64,000 nucleotides of DNA from an uncultured Polaribacter sp. (GTDB lineage: Bacteria; Bacteroidota; Bacteroidia; Flavobacteriales; Flavobacteriaceae): contig CANMHT010000009.1 of NCBI GenBank assembly GCA_947497755.1, positions 1 through 64,000 on the forward strand, read 5' to 3'. Positions 1 to 11,313 of this stretch are shown piece by piece. Under the pieces are notes generated by a model, which saw only the letters and a list, made by a program, of their open reading frames with translations, had not been told where the DNA came from and ran no database searches. The translations under genes and the position numbers were made by a program. The first letter of the stretch is position 1; each line of letters opens with the position of its first letter.

Positions 1-765
1 ACAATCACAGGAGCAGGAACCGTAGCAGATCCATATAAGGTAAAAAACTTAGGAATTGTAGAAGCAAAATTAGCAGCGGATGCAGTAACAACAGTTAAGA
101 TTAAGGATGCAAACGTAACAGATGCAAAGTTAGATAAGGCAAATATTCCATTAAGTGGATTTGGAGCAGCAACTGGCGATGTAGCGTTAGGAGATAATAA
201 GTTAACGGGAGTTAAAAATCCAGAATCAGATCAAGATGCAGCCACGAAGAAATATGTAGATGATTTACAAGACGGTAGAATCCGTTTAGGAAACTCATTA
301 GGAAAAGCAGCAGCAGTACAATTAAATGGAGATGCAACGATGGCAAATGACGGAAAAGTTACTGTAAGTGGAATTGATGGGAAGACTGTTGATTTAAGTA
401 CTGCACCAACAGATGGACAAGTTTTAAAATGGGACAATTCTGCTAATAAATGGATTGCAGGAAATGATGAAGCAGGGTTGACACCTACAACATCTCAAAC
501 AGCAAATTATACTGTGTTAGCTAGTCAAGAGACTGTTTTTATTTCGGCAGCATCAGGAGATGTAACAGTCACTCTTCCAGCAGCAGTGAATGGGAAAAAA
601 GTGGTGGTTAAGAAAACAGATACATCAGAAGTAAATAAACTAATTGTACAAGGAGCTTCAGGAGCAAATATTGATGGAGAAGGCTCAATTTCTACAAGTG
701 TACCATATCAAGGATGGGTATTACAATCTGATGGGACTAACTGGTTTATAATAGGACATATTTAA
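1..765 (+). CDS. C-terminal part of a large repetitive surface protein, 5' end outside window
   Basis: The reading frame is open from base 1 to the stop at 763-765, so the start lies upstream of the window. The visible 254 residues begin with low-complexity Ala/Asp/Lys segments (AKLAADAVTTVKIKDANVTD, then KLDKANIPLSGFGAATGD), followed by a DAATKKYVDD motif that recurs in phage tail-fibre and flavobacterial surface proteins. The last ~95 residues look like a small all-beta domain ending in QSDGTNWFIIGHI. No T9SS sorting tail is recognisable. It stands upstream of a T9SS type B substrate and a PorP/SprF gene, so a cell-surface role is inferred. No phage genes are nearby, so a tail fibre is less likely. 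A shorter start at 340 falls mid-domain and is unlikely. Confidence 0.75.
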   Translation, partial: TITGAGTVADPYKVKNLGIVEAKLAADAVTTVKIKDANVTDAKLDKANIPLSGFGAATGDVALGDNKLTGVKNPESDQDAATKKYVDDLQDGRIRLGNSLGKAAAVQLNGDATMANDGKVTVSGIDGKTVDLSTAPTDGQVLKWDNSANKWIAGNDEAGLTPTTSQTANYTVLASQETVFISAASGDVTVTLPAAVNGKKVVVKKTDTSEVNKLIVQGASGANIDGEGSISTSVPYQGWVLQSDGTNWFIIGHI

Positions 766-859
766 AAAAAGAACTTAGAAGAAGGAAAGTTAGTGATAGT
801 GTTTTTAGGGGCAAAAGCAATATTAATAGAGGGTAACGAGTACTTCTTCTTTTTTTAAA
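761..859 (+). terminator. AT-rich long-loop inverted repeat after the partial surface gene
   Basis: TTTAAAAAAAGAA at 761-773, overlapping the stop codon, is perfectly complementary to TTCTTTTTTTAAA at 847-859, with a 73-nt loop. The right arm supplies a seven-T run. It could end transcription of the upstream gene, but the stem is almost all A/T and the loop is long, so the call is weak. Confidence 0.3.
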
Positions 860-887
860 TTTTATCATAATAATATATAATGTGTAC

Positions 888-918
888 TTGAAAGTAGTTC
901 TTTGTAATTATAGTTTTG
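888..918 (+). promoter_or_regulatory. Flavobacterial-type promoter for the T9SS cluster
   Basis: TTG at 888-890 is followed after 20 nt by TAGTTTTG at 911-918, which fits the Bacteroidota pattern TTG-N17-23-TAnnTTTG. The start codon of the next gene is 63 nt further down. The downstream genes at 982, 2197 and 3138 are tightly spaced and probably share this promoter. Confidence 0.65.
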
Positions 919-981
919 ATTCCCCAAAATTTTTCAAAAAGCTACTGAAGGTACACTCTTATTAACAAATAATTTAACGCA

Positions 982-2187
982 ATGAAAACGATATTAAATG
1001 TAATATCATTGTTTTCTGCTAGTGTACTTTTATCTCAAACATCAGTACACTCAGAATTATCAATTTTAAAAGATACACAAGTAACTGTTGTCAATGATTT
1101 CAATATTAACAAAAATGCTTCAGTAGCAAATGATGGAGTATTGATTTTAAAATCAAGCTTAGTTAATAATGGGATATTAACTTATACTTTAAAAGATCCA
1201 ACAAGTTTGGTTAGCTTCGAAGGAGAAAATCAGCAAATATCAGGTACTGAAGTATCTGTGTTTTATAAGCTACGATTTAATAATAATTCTACCGCAGTTA
1301 AAAGCAGTTTTCAAATTAATAATAATGTAGATTTTACTAAAGGAATTGTAAATAATAAAGATCATGGCGGAACTATTTTCTTTAATGAAGAATCTACACA
1401 TACCAATACCTCTAATGAAAGTTTTATTGATGGAGAGATCTTAAGAAGAGGATCAGGAAGTTTTAGTTTTCCTACAGGAAGAAATAATTTTTATAGGCCA
1501 ATAACTACTAGTGGCTTAACAAGTGATAATACATTTAAAACAACTTATTTTTCTGAAAATAGTAATACTGATTATCCTCATGATGAAAAAGTAGGAATAA
1601 TCGAATTTATTGATACGAATGAATACTGGAAACTTGAACAAACAGAAGGTAGTGAGTATGCAATTATAGAATTAATTAAAAGCACAGAGACTTCTTCTTC
1701 AGAAATAGCAAATACACCTTTAAACGAATTACATATTGTGCGTTGGGATGAAGATCAAGGTTTTTGGGTCACTCAAGGAGGAATTCCAGATTCAACAAAT
1801 AATTCAATAAAAACAATAGCAAAAGTTGATGGTTATGGAATTTTTGCTTTAGCAAAAGTTGATGTAGAAAAAATTATTGGTGATGATGTAATAGTTTACA
1901 ACAATTTAACTCCTAATAATGATGGAATTAATGATGTGCTAATTATTGAAGGAATAGAAAAATATCCAGACAATGTAGTTCGTGTATTCAACAGGTGGGG
2001 AACACCAGTCTCTGAAATAAAAGGATATAATAATAAAGATAAAGTATTTAGAGGTTTATCTAATAACAAACTCACATTTAACAATACAGAAGTACTGCCA
2101 TCTGGAACTTACTTTTATGCCTTGACTTATAAAACAGGAAGCCAGCAAGTAAGAGATCTTAACTATTTGTTTATTAACGGAAAATAA
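982..2187 (+). CDS. T9SS type B substrate with gliding-motility-associated C-terminal domain
   Basis: Secreted 401-residue protein. Residues 1-24 form a signal peptide. The middle is beta-rich with Asn/Thr-rich segments and resembles filamentous or adhesive surface proteins, with no enzymatic motif seen. Residues ~304-401 form the type B sorting domain (CHU_C/TIGR04131 family): NNLTPNNDGINDVLII, then VVRVFNRWG, then LPSGTYFYALTYKTG. Such domains direct export through the type IX secretion system and typically need a PorP/SprF partner, which is the very next gene, 9 nt downstream. This pairing is well known, so the role as a surface protein secreted with its dedicated SprF-like partner is fairly secure; what it binds or does is unknown. 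Confidence 0.88.
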   Translation: MKTILNVISLFSASVLLSQTSVHSELSILKDTQVTVVNDFNINKNASVANDGVLILKSSLVNNGILTYTLKDPTSLVSFEGENQQISGTEVSVFYKLRFNNNSTAVKSSFQINNNVDFTKGIVNNKDHGGTIFFNEESTHTNTSNESFIDGEILRRGSGSFSFPTGRNNFYRPITTSGLTSDNTFKTTYFSENSNTDYPHDEKVGIIEFIDTNEYWKLEQTEGSEYAIIELIKSTETSSSEIANTPLNELHIVRWDEDQGFWVTQGGIPDSTNNSIKTIAKVDGYGIFALAKVDVEKIIGDDVIVYNNLTPNNDGINDVLIIEGIEKYPDNVVRVFNRWGTPVSEIKGYNNKDKVFRGLSNNKLTFNNTEVLPSGTYFYALTYKTGSQQVRDLNYLFINGK

Positions 2188-2196
2188 AAGTGAAAA

Positions 2197-3120
2197 ATGA
2201 AGTATAAAATTAATATTGCCCTAACACTTTTTGTTTTAATATTTACAAGTCTTAGGTTAACCGCACAACAGCAAGTTCAATATACACAATACATGTATAC
2301 TCCATCTTTAATAAACCCTGCATATGTGGGTTTAGATGAAGTAATGAAAGTGAGTCTTATTCACAGATCACAGTGGGTAGGTATAAAAGGAGCACCAGTT
2401 TCACAAACATTATTACTTTCTACACCAATTGGAGAAAGATTAGGCTTAGGTTTTGGAATTCTTAGAGATGAAGTAGGACCTGCAAATGAAACAAATGCAT
2501 CTTTAGATTTATCTTATGTATTGCAATTAAATAATAATGGATTACATCTTTCTTTTGGAATGAAAGGAGGACTGCAAATTTTGAATGTAGATTATACCAA
2601 ATTAACAACTTACAATCCAAATGACCCAGTAGATAATATTAATGCAAGATTAACGCCTAATATTGGAGCCGGTTTTTATTTATATGATAGAGACTGGTAT
2701 TTAGGGCTTTCTGCACCAAATTTATTACGTACAAAACATTATAATAAGTCATCAATTTCTACAGTAAGTAGTGCTACACATTTTTACTTTATTGGAGGAA
2801 AAAGCTTTGATTTAAATAATAGTATAAAATTTAAACCAGCATTTTTATTAAGAAGTGTTACAGGTTCTCCACTAGCAATTGATGTTTCTTTTAACTTCTT
2901 GTTTAATGAGCGATTTACCACAGGAGTTTCTTATAGACATGGAGCTTCTGTAAGTGGTTTATTAGACGTTAAAGTGAGTCCATCTTTATCTATTGGATAC
3001 GCTTACGATTACGATACTTCAGATATAGGATATTTTTCTGGAGGGTCTCATGAGGTTTTACTAAGATATTACTTCAATAAGCTAATTAGTGATGTTAGAC
3101 AACCTAGATGGTTGTTTTAA
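2197..3120 (+). CDS. PorP/SprF-family type IX secretion outer-membrane protein
   Basis: This 307-residue protein has a signal peptide (about residues 1-23, ending in LTAQQQ) followed by the family's opening QYTQYMYTPSLINPAYVG and then a series of amphipathic beta strands ending in YDYDTSDIGYFSGGSHEVLLRYYF. The length matches the family (TIGR03519). Members sit in the outer membrane as barrels and assist export or anchoring of type B T9SS substrates. It lies between such a substrate and an OmpA-like protein, the usual three-gene module. Whether it is the main SprF or one of several paralogues cannot be told from this window. Confidence 0.92.
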   Translation: MKYKINIALTLFVLIFTSLRLTAQQQVQYTQYMYTPSLINPAYVGLDEVMKVSLIHRSQWVGIKGAPVSQTLLLSTPIGERLGLGFGILRDEVGPANETNASLDLSYVLQLNNNGLHLSFGMKGGLQILNVDYTKLTTYNPNDPVDNINARLTPNIGAGFYLYDRDWYLGLSAPNLLRTKHYNKSSISTVSSATHFYFIGGKSFDLNNSIKFKPAFLLRSVTGSPLAIDVSFNFLFNERFTTGVSYRHGASVSGLLDVKVSPSLSIGYAYDYDTSDIGYFSGGSHEVLLRYYFNKLISDVRQPRWLF

Positions 3121-3137
3121 AATATAATCAAAAAAGA

Positions 3138-4826
3138 ATGAAACCAAACAAAGCTCCAGTTTTTATATTATCTATAGTAACATTATTAAATATCTCTTTT
3201 GTTTTTAGTCAAGAGAAATTTATAAAAATGGAACTAGATTCAGTAATGTCTGCTAATTATTTAATAAAAAAAGCTGCTATTAGTTCAGAAAATGATGAAT
3301 TTGGTGTTTTTACATATAATGATACACTTTATTTTTCTTCAAATAAAAAAAGACGTAGTCCAATTCAATATTTAAGTAAAGAGAGAAACTATCCTTTTAA
3401 TATTTATTATGTATCCAATAATAAAAAAAACAGCACTTTATTAAAAGGAGAAATTAATAAGAAACTAAATGAATCTTTACCAGTAATAACAAAAGATGGT
3501 ACAACAATGTACTATACAGCAAACTGGACAAGAAATAAAAAGAATAAGAATAATTTACATGTTTTAAAGGCTACAAAAAAGAACGGAATTTGGGGAGCAA
3601 TTACTGATTTATCTATAAATAGTGATTCATATTCAACAGGACAAGCAGTTTTAAACGCAGACGAAACTAAAATGTATTTTGTTTCTGATAGAGATACTGT
3701 TAGTGGGTCAGATATTTATGTGGTTGATTTACACAAGGACGGAAGTTTAGGTTTGCCAAGGAAGTTGAATAGAAATATAAACTCAACTAAAAACGAAACT
3801 TCTCCATTTATTACATCAAAAAATGAACTCTATTTTTCTTCTAATAGAGAAGGCGGTTATGGAGGATTGGATATTTATTATATCAATTTAAACGATAAAG
3901 ATGCAGTGCCAATTAATTTAGGAAACACTATCAATACAGCATCAGATGAATTTTCTTTTTCTATCAATAAGGCAACTTCTAAAGGATATGTAAGCTCAAA
4001 TAAAGAAGGAAACTTAAATATTTATGAGTTAGAAGAACTAGATGCAATTGTAAATATTCTTCAAAAGAAAAAAGAGATTGAAAAGAAAAATGAGATTTAC
4101 TTTAAAAATCTTCGCATAAGAAATTATGAGGTTGTAGTTGTAAATAAAAAAATTGATGCTAAAGCCAAAATAACTTTTGAAAAAGGAACATCAACAGTAT
4201 TAACAAAAGAAGGGAAAGAGTTTTTGGAGTATTTGATTGTGTTTGCAGCAAAAAATACCAATGGTGTAATTGATATTAATGATTTAATTGAAGATGATGG
4301 TAAAGATGATAAATTATTAAATAGAAAAATAAGCTATATAATTAACCAGGTAAAAGACAAAATACAATACTCGTATCGTTATAAAATTATACCTGTAGAT
4401 CCTAAATCTGCTACAGCAAAAAAAGAACAAATTAAAGAAGGAACCTTGCTGTATTACGGTAGGAATTTAGCAGAGTTAGATGACTTTTCTAAAGAAAAAT
4501 TAGACCTTTTTACCAAAGATCTTAAAACAGATAGGTCTTTTAAAATTCACATTAAAACATATGCAGATAGTAGGGGTACAGATGCATATAATATGACTTT
4601 AACGCAAAGAAGATATCAAAGAGTAAAAAGATATCTAATTGCTAAAGGAATTAAATCAAGTCAAATTTCAGGGGAAGCTTTCGGAGAAACAAAAATTTTA
4701 AATAAGTGTATAAACGGAGTTGTTTGTGATGAAGAGAGTCATAAAGTAAACAGAAGAGTAGAATACACCATTATTAAAAGAAACAACTTAAATAAAAAAG
4801 GAAAAATTATTCAGAAAATGAAATAA
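3138..4826 (+). CDS. PD40 beta-propeller plus OmpA-domain protein (PorE-like) of the T9SS module
   Basis: 562 residues from the ATG at 3138. A longer frame from 3108 would overlap the upstream gene and put ten polar residues before the signal peptide, so 3138 is preferred. After a signal peptide ending near FVFSQ there are WD40-like/PD40 repeats over about residues 45-310 (for example TKMYFVSDRD and ELYFSSNREGGYGGLDIYYI). The C-terminal ~120 residues form an OmpA-like peptidoglycan-binding domain with ADSRGTDAYNMTLTQRR near residue 475. Proteins of this build follow SprF-like genes and link the secretion apparatus or its cargo to the cell wall; that role here is inferred from family and position. 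Confidence 0.85.
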   Translation: MKPNKAPVFILSIVTLLNISFVFSQEKFIKMELDSVMSANYLIKKAAISSENDEFGVFTYNDTLYFSSNKKRRSPIQYLSKERNYPFNIYYVSNNKKNSTLLKGEINKKLNESLPVITKDGTTMYYTANWTRNKKNKNNLHVLKATKKNGIWGAITDLSINSDSYSTGQAVLNADETKMYFVSDRDTVSGSDIYVVDLHKDGSLGLPRKLNRNINSTKNETSPFITSKNELYFSSNREGGYGGLDIYYINLNDKDAVPINLGNTINTASDEFSFSINKATSKGYVSSNKEGNLNIYELEELDAIVNILQKKKEIEKKNEIYFKNLRIRNYEVVVVNKKIDAKAKITFEKGTSTVLTKEGKEFLEYLIVFAAKNTNGVIDINDLIEDDGKDDKLLNRKISYIINQVKDKIQYSYRYKIIPVDPKSATAKKEQIKEGTLLYYGRNLAELDDFSKEKLDLFTKDLKTDRSFKIHIKTYADSRGTDAYNMTLTQRRYQRVKRYLIAKGIKSSQISGEAFGETKILNKCINGVVCDEESHKVNRRVEYTIIKRNNLNKKGKIIQKMK

Positions 4827-4893
4827 ACATTTAAGTCGTAGTACCCTTTGAGTTGACAAAATAAAAGAATAATAATTAAAAATACTTAGAACT

Positions 4894-5355
4894 ATGAATT
4901 TCTATTTCCCTCTATTAGTAGGCATTGCATTAGGTTATTTAATTTTTCTCATCATAAATCCTTATAAATTTAAAATAAGAAAAATGAAGGATGAGTGTGA
5001 AGAACTAAATGCTAAACGAAAAAGATTATTTGAAGCATTTCAAGTACAATGCAAGCAGAATCGAGAGATGAAAAAAAAACACAATCTATTCGATTTTGAA
5101 CTCATCAAAAACATTGATGAATTATGTACAAAAATTTCTATAGGAACAAATGTAGAAGAAATAACAAGACTTCACTTTTTACTGAGTTGTTATACCAAAA
5201 GTAAAGATGACATCTGGCTAACTATAGATGAATTAAATGATAAATACTCGTTTATAAGTAACGAAAAAGATACAAATGAAAGAGAAAAACTAACCGCTTA
5301 CAATAACTATGACTTTTTAAGTTTAATAGAAAATTTTGTAAAAAAAATAAAATAA
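4894..5355 (+). CDS. Uncharacterised membrane-anchored protein with charged helical body
   Basis: 153 residues with one N-terminal membrane segment (about residues 4-22, [18 protein letters not shown]) followed by a Lys/Glu-rich, probably helical region (residues 28-60, with [20 protein letters not shown]) and a mixed C-terminal half. I do not recognise a family. It ends 2 nt before the 1789-residue T9SS substrate, so the two are probably co-transcribed, but there is no motif that says what it does. An anchored accessory protein for the surface cluster is possible; this is only positional inference. Confidence 0.65.
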   Translation: MNFYFPLLVGIALGYLIFLIINPYKFKIRKMKDECEELNAKRKRLFEAFQVQCKQNREMKKKHNLFDFELIKNIDELCTKISIGTNVEEITRLHFLLSCYTKSKDDIWLTIDELNDKYSFISNEKDTNEREKLTAYNNYDFLSLIENFVKKIK

Positions 5356-5357
5356 CA

Positions 5358-8300
5358 ATGACGATGAAAAAAATATTTTTTTTAGCGGTTTTATTTTGTC
5401 AAATACAATTTTCGCAAGCACAAGTAACCCATACTACAGTGTCAACTGCTACGCAGTTAGCTACCCAAATTACCGGAGGAGGAGTTACTATAAGTAATCC
5501 AGTTCTAACAAAAGGGCTTTTCTCTCAAGTTGGGCTTTTTTCTAATGGAATTGCAGGAGCGAGTTTGCAAATAGATGATGGAATAATATTAACAACAGGA
5601 TTAGCAAATTCGATTCTTATAACAAATGATAACAATGTAGGTGACAGAAATCATAACAGAACTGATGATGATCCAGAATTAGAAAGTTTAAATTCTAGTG
5701 CCAGAAATGATATGGTAGTTTTTGAGTTTGATGTGACTTTAGATCCATTAGCTTCTGTATTAACCATAGATTATCAATTTATGTCAGAAGAGTATAATCA
5801 ATATGTATGTGGAAATTATAACGATGTTTTTGGCTATTTTGTAACATCAGATACAACAGTTCCTTATACTGGTTATACTAACATTGCGTTAATTCCAGGA
5901 ACTAATTATCCTGTAGGGATTAATACAATTAATAATAGGCAATCGGGTAATACTTGTACTATACCTGGTGGAGGCACTTACCCGAGTCAATCAAGTCAAT
6001 TTATAGATAATACAATTAATCCACAAAGTGTTTCTGTGATATTTAATGGTGTAACAAAAAAACTAAGAGCCACAGCAAAAAACTTAGTGCCAGGAGGAAC
6101 CTATCATGTAAAGCTGGCTATTGCGGATTCTTTTGATGGAGGTTATGATTCAGCAGTATTAGTTAATAAAATTAGTGGTTTTTCAGACAATGATGATGAT
6201 GGAGTGTATGATATTTCTGATGTAGATGATGATAATGACGGAATCTTAGATACTGTAGAGGATGCCAATTTAGATAACGATAGCAACCCATTAACCAATC
6301 CAACAGATACAGATGGTGATGGTATTCCTAACCATTTAGATTTAGACTCAGATGGCGATGGAATTCCAGATAATATAGAGGCTCAAACGACTAATGGCTA
6401 TACCGCTCCATCAGGTACTTTTAGCGGAAATGGATTAGATACTGCTTATGGAACTGGACTAACACCTGTAAATACAGATGGCGCTACGGATGAACCAGAT
6501 TTTATAGATACAGATGCAGACAATGATGGTAAAAATGATACTGTAGAAGCTGGGCTTACTTTAAGCGGAGGATCAGGAAATAATGGTTTAGACAACGCGC
6601 TAGAAACGATAGATAATTATGCAGATCCTAACGGAACTTTAGGACTTCCATCAGCTTTTCCTGATGTAGATAATGACTTAAATTCTGGAGGAGATGTTGA
6701 TTTTAGAGATGCGATTACTTTAGGAGACAACGATGATGATGGTGTAAATGATGTTGTAGATTTAGACGATGATAATGATGGTATTTTAGATACTGTAGAA
6801 CAAGGTTGTACTACTATTGTACCCACTTCGTCATCTGGAGCAGTAGTTGCTTCTGGAGGAGGGAATGGAGTTTCTCCTGGTACTTTTATTAATGATGGTA
6901 ATACTAATGCAGATAATGGTATAGCACTAAATAGAGCAGGGGAATATATTGTAATAGACTTGGGTGGAGTTATTCCCGCTAATACTTTAGTAAGATTGTA
7001 TTTTTGGAAAAGTAATAACGGTAATAAAGCACTTAGAGTAGTACAGTTACCTAGTAGTACTCCTAATTTAGGAGGAGGCATAAATCCTGTAAACATAAAT
7101 GATGTAAACATTACAGGAGTCGCTTCTATATTTTATACTTTATCAGCAGATACACAATATTTACAAGTAGAAATGACTTCTAGATCTTCAGGAAGAATAG
7201 AAGTGATAGAAGCAGAAATTATGTCGTATGGAATAGGTTGTAATTTAACCTTAGATACAGATAATGATGGTGTATATAATCACCTGGATTTAGATTCTGA
7301 TGGTGATGGAATTCCAGATAATATAGAAGCACAAACTACCAATGGATATATTGCTCCAAATGCAGTATATAATGGAGTTGGTATTGATACGGCGTATCCT
7401 TCATCAGGTTTAACCCCTATAAATACAGATGGAACAGACAACCCAGATTATTTAGATGTAGATTCTGATAACGAAGGGAATAATGATACTGTAGAAGCTG
7501 GTTTAACACTAAATGGTGTTTTAGGAGCAAATGGTTTAGATAGTGCTGTATATACTACAACTAATTATAGTGATGTAAATGGTAATATTAACAATCCAAA
7601 TACCTTACCAGATTCTGATTCTGATAGAACCACCACGGGTGATGTAGATTTTAGAGATGCAGTAAATGATGTTTCTATTGGAACAGGGAATTTATTATGG
7701 TTACGAGCAGATGTTGAAGCTACTCCAACTTTGTGGAAAGACCAATCAGGAAATAACAAAAATGCTACAGCAACTGTTGCTCCAACAATAAATTCAAATG
7801 GATTAAATTTTAACCCAACTTTAGATTTTAATGGAAGTAGTCAATTTATGCAAATTACCAATGGTATTTTGGGAACAGACACATACGATAAATTATGGAT
7901 TTATACAGTGTCAAATGCACATGTAATTCAAGATGCTACAATATTACGTGAGATACTTTCAGGAGGAGAAGAGTTAGGGTTATGGGTTCCATGGAATAAT
8001 AACTTAGTATATTTTTATTTTGGAAATAATACAGATGGATCTATAACTAATTCTTGGGGTGGAGCTGTAAATGCTTTCAATGTATGGAATTTTGGATCTA
8101 GTAATGTAACGAATAATCCTGCAGGTCAAAGAAAATCTATTTATAGAGATGGTTTACGAATTAATCGTTCAAACAATAACGATACTTCTATTTCAGGGGA
8201 TAATCAAAACTTATATATTGGAGCTAATGGGGGAACTTCTTGGTTTCATGATGGAGAAATAGCAGAAATTATTGTTTTTGCAGATGATCCTTCTCCAATA

Positions 8301-10727
8301 GAGATGCAATCAATACAAAGTTATTTGGGGTTAAAATACGGAATCACTTTAGATAATACCAACAACAGTGGTGCTATTGTAGAAGGTGACTATGTCTTAT
8401 CGAATAGCATTACCAAAGTATGGGATTATACTACCAATAGTTCGTTTCATAATGATGTAGCTGGAATTGGTAGAGATGATACACGAGTATTGAACCAAAA
8501 ACAATCTAAATCTATTAATTCTGATGCCATTATAACCATGGGATTAGGAAGTATTGCTGCTACCAATGCTGCTAATGCCAATAGCTTTACTACCGATAAA
8601 GATTTCTTAGTTTGGGGGAATGATAATACAGCTTTGGGAGCTACTTCTCAACCTGGTGTATTATGTGCTACCAACTTACAATTAGATAGAAAATGGAAAG
8701 TTGTTGAAACAGGTTCTGTAGCTACTGTACAAATTGCTGCTACCAAAGCAACGATAGATGCACATCTTAACAATGCTAGTTTTAGCAAAGTAATTAAAGT
8801 AGCAGATAATGAAGCTTTAACTTCTAATGTAGAATTTATATCACTATCTACGGCTACTATTAATGGAGAGCTAAGCTATGTTGGTAACTTTGATTTTAAT
8901 GGTACTAAGTTCTTCACCTTTGCTGAAGTTAACGGAATTACGTGGAATGGAAGTACAAGTTCTTGGTCGGGTGGTTCTGGTCCTGGTGGTGCTCCTAATA
9001 CTGCGGTAGCTGATAATACTCAATTATTAACCATCGATGCAGAAGGAACTACAAATCATGCTACTTTAACTGCCAATGCTCAAGTGGGTTGTGTGTGGAT
9101 TAAAGCAGGTTCTAAATTAAATGTAGCTACCAATACATTCTTACAAATTGCTGATCAATTACAATTAGATGGGGAACTTAGAATGGTAGGTTCTGCTCAA
9201 TTAATTCAAACACATACAGGTGCTAGTCAAGTTACTGGAAATGGTCGTGCTTTTATTGACCAACAAGGAACAGTAACTACTACTTTCAGATACAACTATT
9301 GGACATCACCAATGAAAGAAGTGGGGAAATCTACTTTTTCTGTAAAAGGAGTGATGAAAGATGGAACAACGCCAACATCAGGTAATTCAACAGCACCAGA
9401 TATCAATTTTATATCGTATAGTGGAGCATATAGTACCTTAAACGGTGACCATAGCACTTCTCCTATTACGATTGCTAATTATTGGATTTATGGATTTACC
9501 AATGGATTGGTACGTTCTAGTTGGATTCAGAAATTAGAAACAGGTTCATTTAATCCAAGTGAAGGTTATATTTTAAAAGGCCCAGGAGCTGTACAGAATT
9601 ACACCTTTGTAGGTACTCCAAACGACGGAAATATTACAACAACAATTAATGGAGGGTATTCTAGCTTACTTGGTAATCCATACCCATCGGCTTTAGATGC
9701 GAACAAACTATTTGAAGATAACAATTCAATAATCAAAACTTTGTACTTCTGGGAGCATCTGGGAGATTCGGGTAATCACAATATTGGTGGTTATTTAGGT
9801 GGGTATGGTATTAGAAATGCAACTATGGGAATTGCAGCTACAGCTCCGCCAAACGGAATAGGAGGTTTAGGAGGAACCACAAAAGCACCAGGAAGATATA
9901 TACCAGTAGCACAAGGATTTTTTGTAGAAGCGACAGGAGTAGGAGGTACAATTACATTTAATAATAGTCAACGAGTATACCAAAGAGAGAATGAAGATGG
10001 TGGATCTGATTCATTCTTTTTTAAAGGAAAACAAACAAATCCATTACCAATACTAAAAATAGGATTTGAGTATAAAAACACAGAGAATAAAACTCTGCAT
10101 CGTCAATTAGGAGTTTCTTTTAAAGCAGGGAATACCTATCAAAGAGAAGTAGGTTATGATAGCGAAGTGTTTAGTTTAGATCACTCAGATGCTTACTTTA
10201 AGTTTAAAGAAAATAGAGAGAAGTTTGCTATTGTTGGAATTGGGGAAATAACAAATGATTTAGAGTTTCCAATAGCTGTTTTGGTAGGGAGTTCTGGAGA
10301 TTTTAAACTGATGATAGACGAAAAGAAACACATAGATAGAAAAGTGTTTTTAACCGATAAGCAAACAGGAGATAAATATGATTTATCATCAACAGTAAAT
10401 CTAAGCTTATCTGCAGGAACTTACGAAGATCGCTTTTATATATCTTTTGGAGGAACAGTATTATCAGTAGGAGAAGATCAATTAAAAAAGCAGTTAAAGG
10501 TATATCATAATAAAAATACCAAAGAACTAATCATTGATAAAGAGCCAGAAATAAGAATTACTTCTATTTCGTTATTTAACATACTTGGAAAAAAAATATC
10601 AATGAAATATGATCAAGAAACCAATGTAAATAAGATAAGATTACCAATACATAGGTTTTCAAAGTCTATTTACATTATAAAGATTACTACAAATAAGGGG
10701 ATTTATACAAAAAAAGTGGCTCTATAA
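5358..10727 (+). CDS. Very large T9SS type A surface protein with choice-of-anchor L, TSP3-like and LamG-like domains
   Basis: 1789 residues. Signal peptide about 1-21. A choice-of-anchor L-type domain spans about 24-272 ([31 protein letters not shown]). Asp-rich calcium-binding thrombospondin-3-like stretches lie near 276-345, 456-485 and 632-655 ([19 protein letters not shown]). A LamG/concanavalin-like domain spans about 774-996 ([20 protein letters not shown]), followed by beta-rich segments. Residues ~1707-1789 form a type A sorting tail ending [10 protein letters not shown]. Two segments starting [11 protein letters not shown] (about 338 and 653) are diverged copies of one another. The build implies a calcium-stabilised secreted adhesin or matrix protein; no catalytic motif was seen. 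An alternative start two codons later is possible. Confidence 0.88.
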   Translation: MTMKKIFFLAVLFCQIQFSQAQVTHTTVSTATQLATQITGGGVTISNPVLTKGLFSQVGLFSNGIAGASLQIDDGIILTTGLANSILITNDNNVGDRNHNRTDDDPELESLNSSARNDMVVFEFDVTLDPLASVLTIDYQFMSEEYNQYVCGNYNDVFGYFVTSDTTVPYTGYTNIALIPGTNYPVGINTINNRQSGNTCTIPGGGTYPSQSSQFIDNTINPQSVSVIFNGVTKKLRATAKNLVPGGTYHVKLAIADSFDGGYDSAVLVNKISGFSDNDDDGVYDISDVDDDNDGILDTVEDANLDNDSNPLTNPTDTDGDGIPNHLDLDSDGDGIPDNIEAQTTNGYTAPSGTFSGNGLDTAYGTGLTPVNTDGATDEPDFIDTDADNDGKNDTVEAGLTLSGGSGNNGLDNALETIDNYADPNGTLGLPSAFPDVDNDLNSGGDVDFRDAITLGDNDDDGVNDVVDLDDDNDGILDTVEQGCTTIVPTSSSGAVVASGGGNGVSPGTFINDGNTNADNGIALNRAGEYIVIDLGGVIPANTLVRLYFWKSNNGNKALRVVQLPSSTPNLGGGINPVNINDVNITGVASIFYTLSADTQYLQVEMTSRSSGRIEVIEAEIMSYGIGCNLTLDTDNDGVYNHLDLDSDGDGIPDNIEAQTTNGYIAPNAVYNGVGIDTAYPSSGLTPINTDGTDNPDYLDVDSDNEGNNDTVEAGLTLNGVLGANGLDSAVYTTTNYSDVNGNINNPNTLPDSDSDRTTTGDVDFRDAVNDVSIGTGNLLWLRADVEATPTLWKDQSGNNKNATATVAPTINSNGLNFNPTLDFNGSSQFMQITNGILGTDTYDKLWIYTVSNAHVIQDATILREILSGGEELGLWVPWNNNLVYFYFGNNTDGSITNSWGGAVNAFNVWNFGSSNVTNNPAGQRKSIYRDGLRINRSNNNDTSISGDNQNLYIGANGGTSWFHDGEIAEIIVFADDPSPIEMQSIQSYLGLKYGITLDNTNNSGAIVEGDYVLSNSITKVWDYTTNSSFHNDVAGIGRDDTRVLNQKQSKSINSDAIITMGLGSIAATNAANANSFTTDKDFLVWGNDNTALGATSQPGVLCATNLQLDRKWKVVETGSVATVQIAATKATIDAHLNNASFSKVIKVADNEALTSNVEFISLSTATINGELSYVGNFDFNGTKFFTFAEVNGITWNGSTSSWSGGSGPGGAPNTAVADNTQLLTIDAEGTTNHATLTANAQVGCVWIKAGSKLNVATNTFLQIADQLQLDGELRMVGSAQLIQTHTGASQVTGNGRAFIDQQGTVTTTFRYNYWTSPMKEVGKSTFSVKGVMKDGTTPTSGNSTAPDINFISYSGAYSTLNGDHSTSPITIANYWIYGFTNGLVRSSWIQKLETGSFNPSEGYILKGPGAVQNYTFVGTPNDGNITTTINGGYSSLLGNPYPSALDANKLFEDNNSIIKTLYFWEHLGDSGNHNIGGYLGGYGIRNATMGIAATAPPNGIGGLGGTTKAPGRYIPVAQGFFVEATGVGGTITFNNSQRVYQRENEDGGSDSFFFKGKQTNPLPILKIGFEYKNTENKTLHRQLGVSFKAGNTYQREVGYDSEVFSLDHSDAYFKFKENREKFAIVGIGEITNDLEFPIAVLVGSSGDFKLMIDEKKHIDRKVFLTDKQTGDKYDLSSTVNLSLSAGTYEDRFYISFGGTVLSVGEDQLKKQLKVYHNKNTKELIIDKEPEIRITSISLFNILGKKISMKYDQETNVNKIRLPIHRFSKSIYIIKITTNKGIYTKKVAL

Positions 10728-10750
10728 ATTTATAAATAGAGCTGCTTTTT
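10719..10750 (+). terminator. Rho-independent terminator of the large T9SS substrate gene
   Basis: GCTCTAT at 10719-10725 pairs with ATAGAGC at 10736-10742, the left arm overlapping the stop codon, and is followed by GCTTTTT. This separates the 1789-residue protein gene from the next small envelope gene. Confidence 0.7.
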
Positions 10751-10806
10751 AAAGTAGTAATGTAGTAGAAAAATAAAAAAAGGGTTAACAAATAAATGTG
10801 TCATTT

Positions 10807-11313
10807 ATGAAAAAAAGAACAATTATATTCATAATGTTTTGCCTATCTATGGTGCAAACTTATGGACAAGCATGGTTTAAAGGGGAAGAAATACAGCAGT
10901 TTTCATCGATTAGTATTTCTATGGATCCAAATTCGAATTTAAAGAGTAGTAATAAAAACATATCAATAGAATACGAAAGATCTTATGAGAAGTTTTATGC
11001 AAGAGCAGAAGGAAGATATGTAGATCATCCTGATTTTTCCTATATGGAACTAATTATTGGTTCTGGTATTCATTTTTCTTTTTTTAAAGAAAATAAGGAT
11101 GCTTTTTATGTAGGATTAAGAGCTGGAGCAATTCATCGTAAATCTAAACTGTATTATACTGTAGGAGTTGGAGCGGGAATTAATTATAGACTTGGAGAAA
11201 AGTTTATTGTTGGAGTAAGAACTACTATGGATAACAGAACAGATCTAAAGATTTGGAATCAACCAAACAAATTTGTGAATAGTAATTACATCAAATTTGG
11301 TTTCGTTTTTTAA
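10807..11313 (+). CDS. Small secreted protein, probable outer-membrane beta-barrel
   Basis: 168 residues from the ATG at 10807. A GTG at 10798 would add three residues before the signal peptide and is less likely. Signal peptide about 1-21 (ending VQTYGQ). The rest alternates short polar and hydrophobic strands with Gly/Tyr-rich turns (FYVGLRAGAIHRKSKLYYTV, GVGAGINYRLGEKFIVGVRT) and ends with NYIKFGFVF, an aromatic C-terminal strand typical of outer-membrane barrels. No named family recognised. It lies between the large T9SS substrate and a small BamE-like protein, so an envelope role is reasonable. Confidence 0.7.
   Translation: MKKRTIIFIMFCLSMVQTYGQAWFKGEEIQQFSSISISMDPNSNLKSSNKNISIEYERSYEKFYARAEGRYVDHPDFSYMELIIGSGIHFSFFKENKDAFYVGLRAGAIHRKSKLYYTVGVGAGINYRLGEKFIVGVRTTMDNRTDLKIWNQPNKFVNSNYIKFGFVF

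Noticed and set aside
6617..7111. 164-codon minus-strand frame inside the large T9SS protein gene
   Set aside because: It is the mirror of Asp/Gly-rich codons of the real gene, giving a Pro/Ser/Leu-rich sequence with no start context.
10798..10806. GTG start for the small barrel protein
   Set aside because: It adds only MSF before a normal signal peptide that has its own ATG at 10807.
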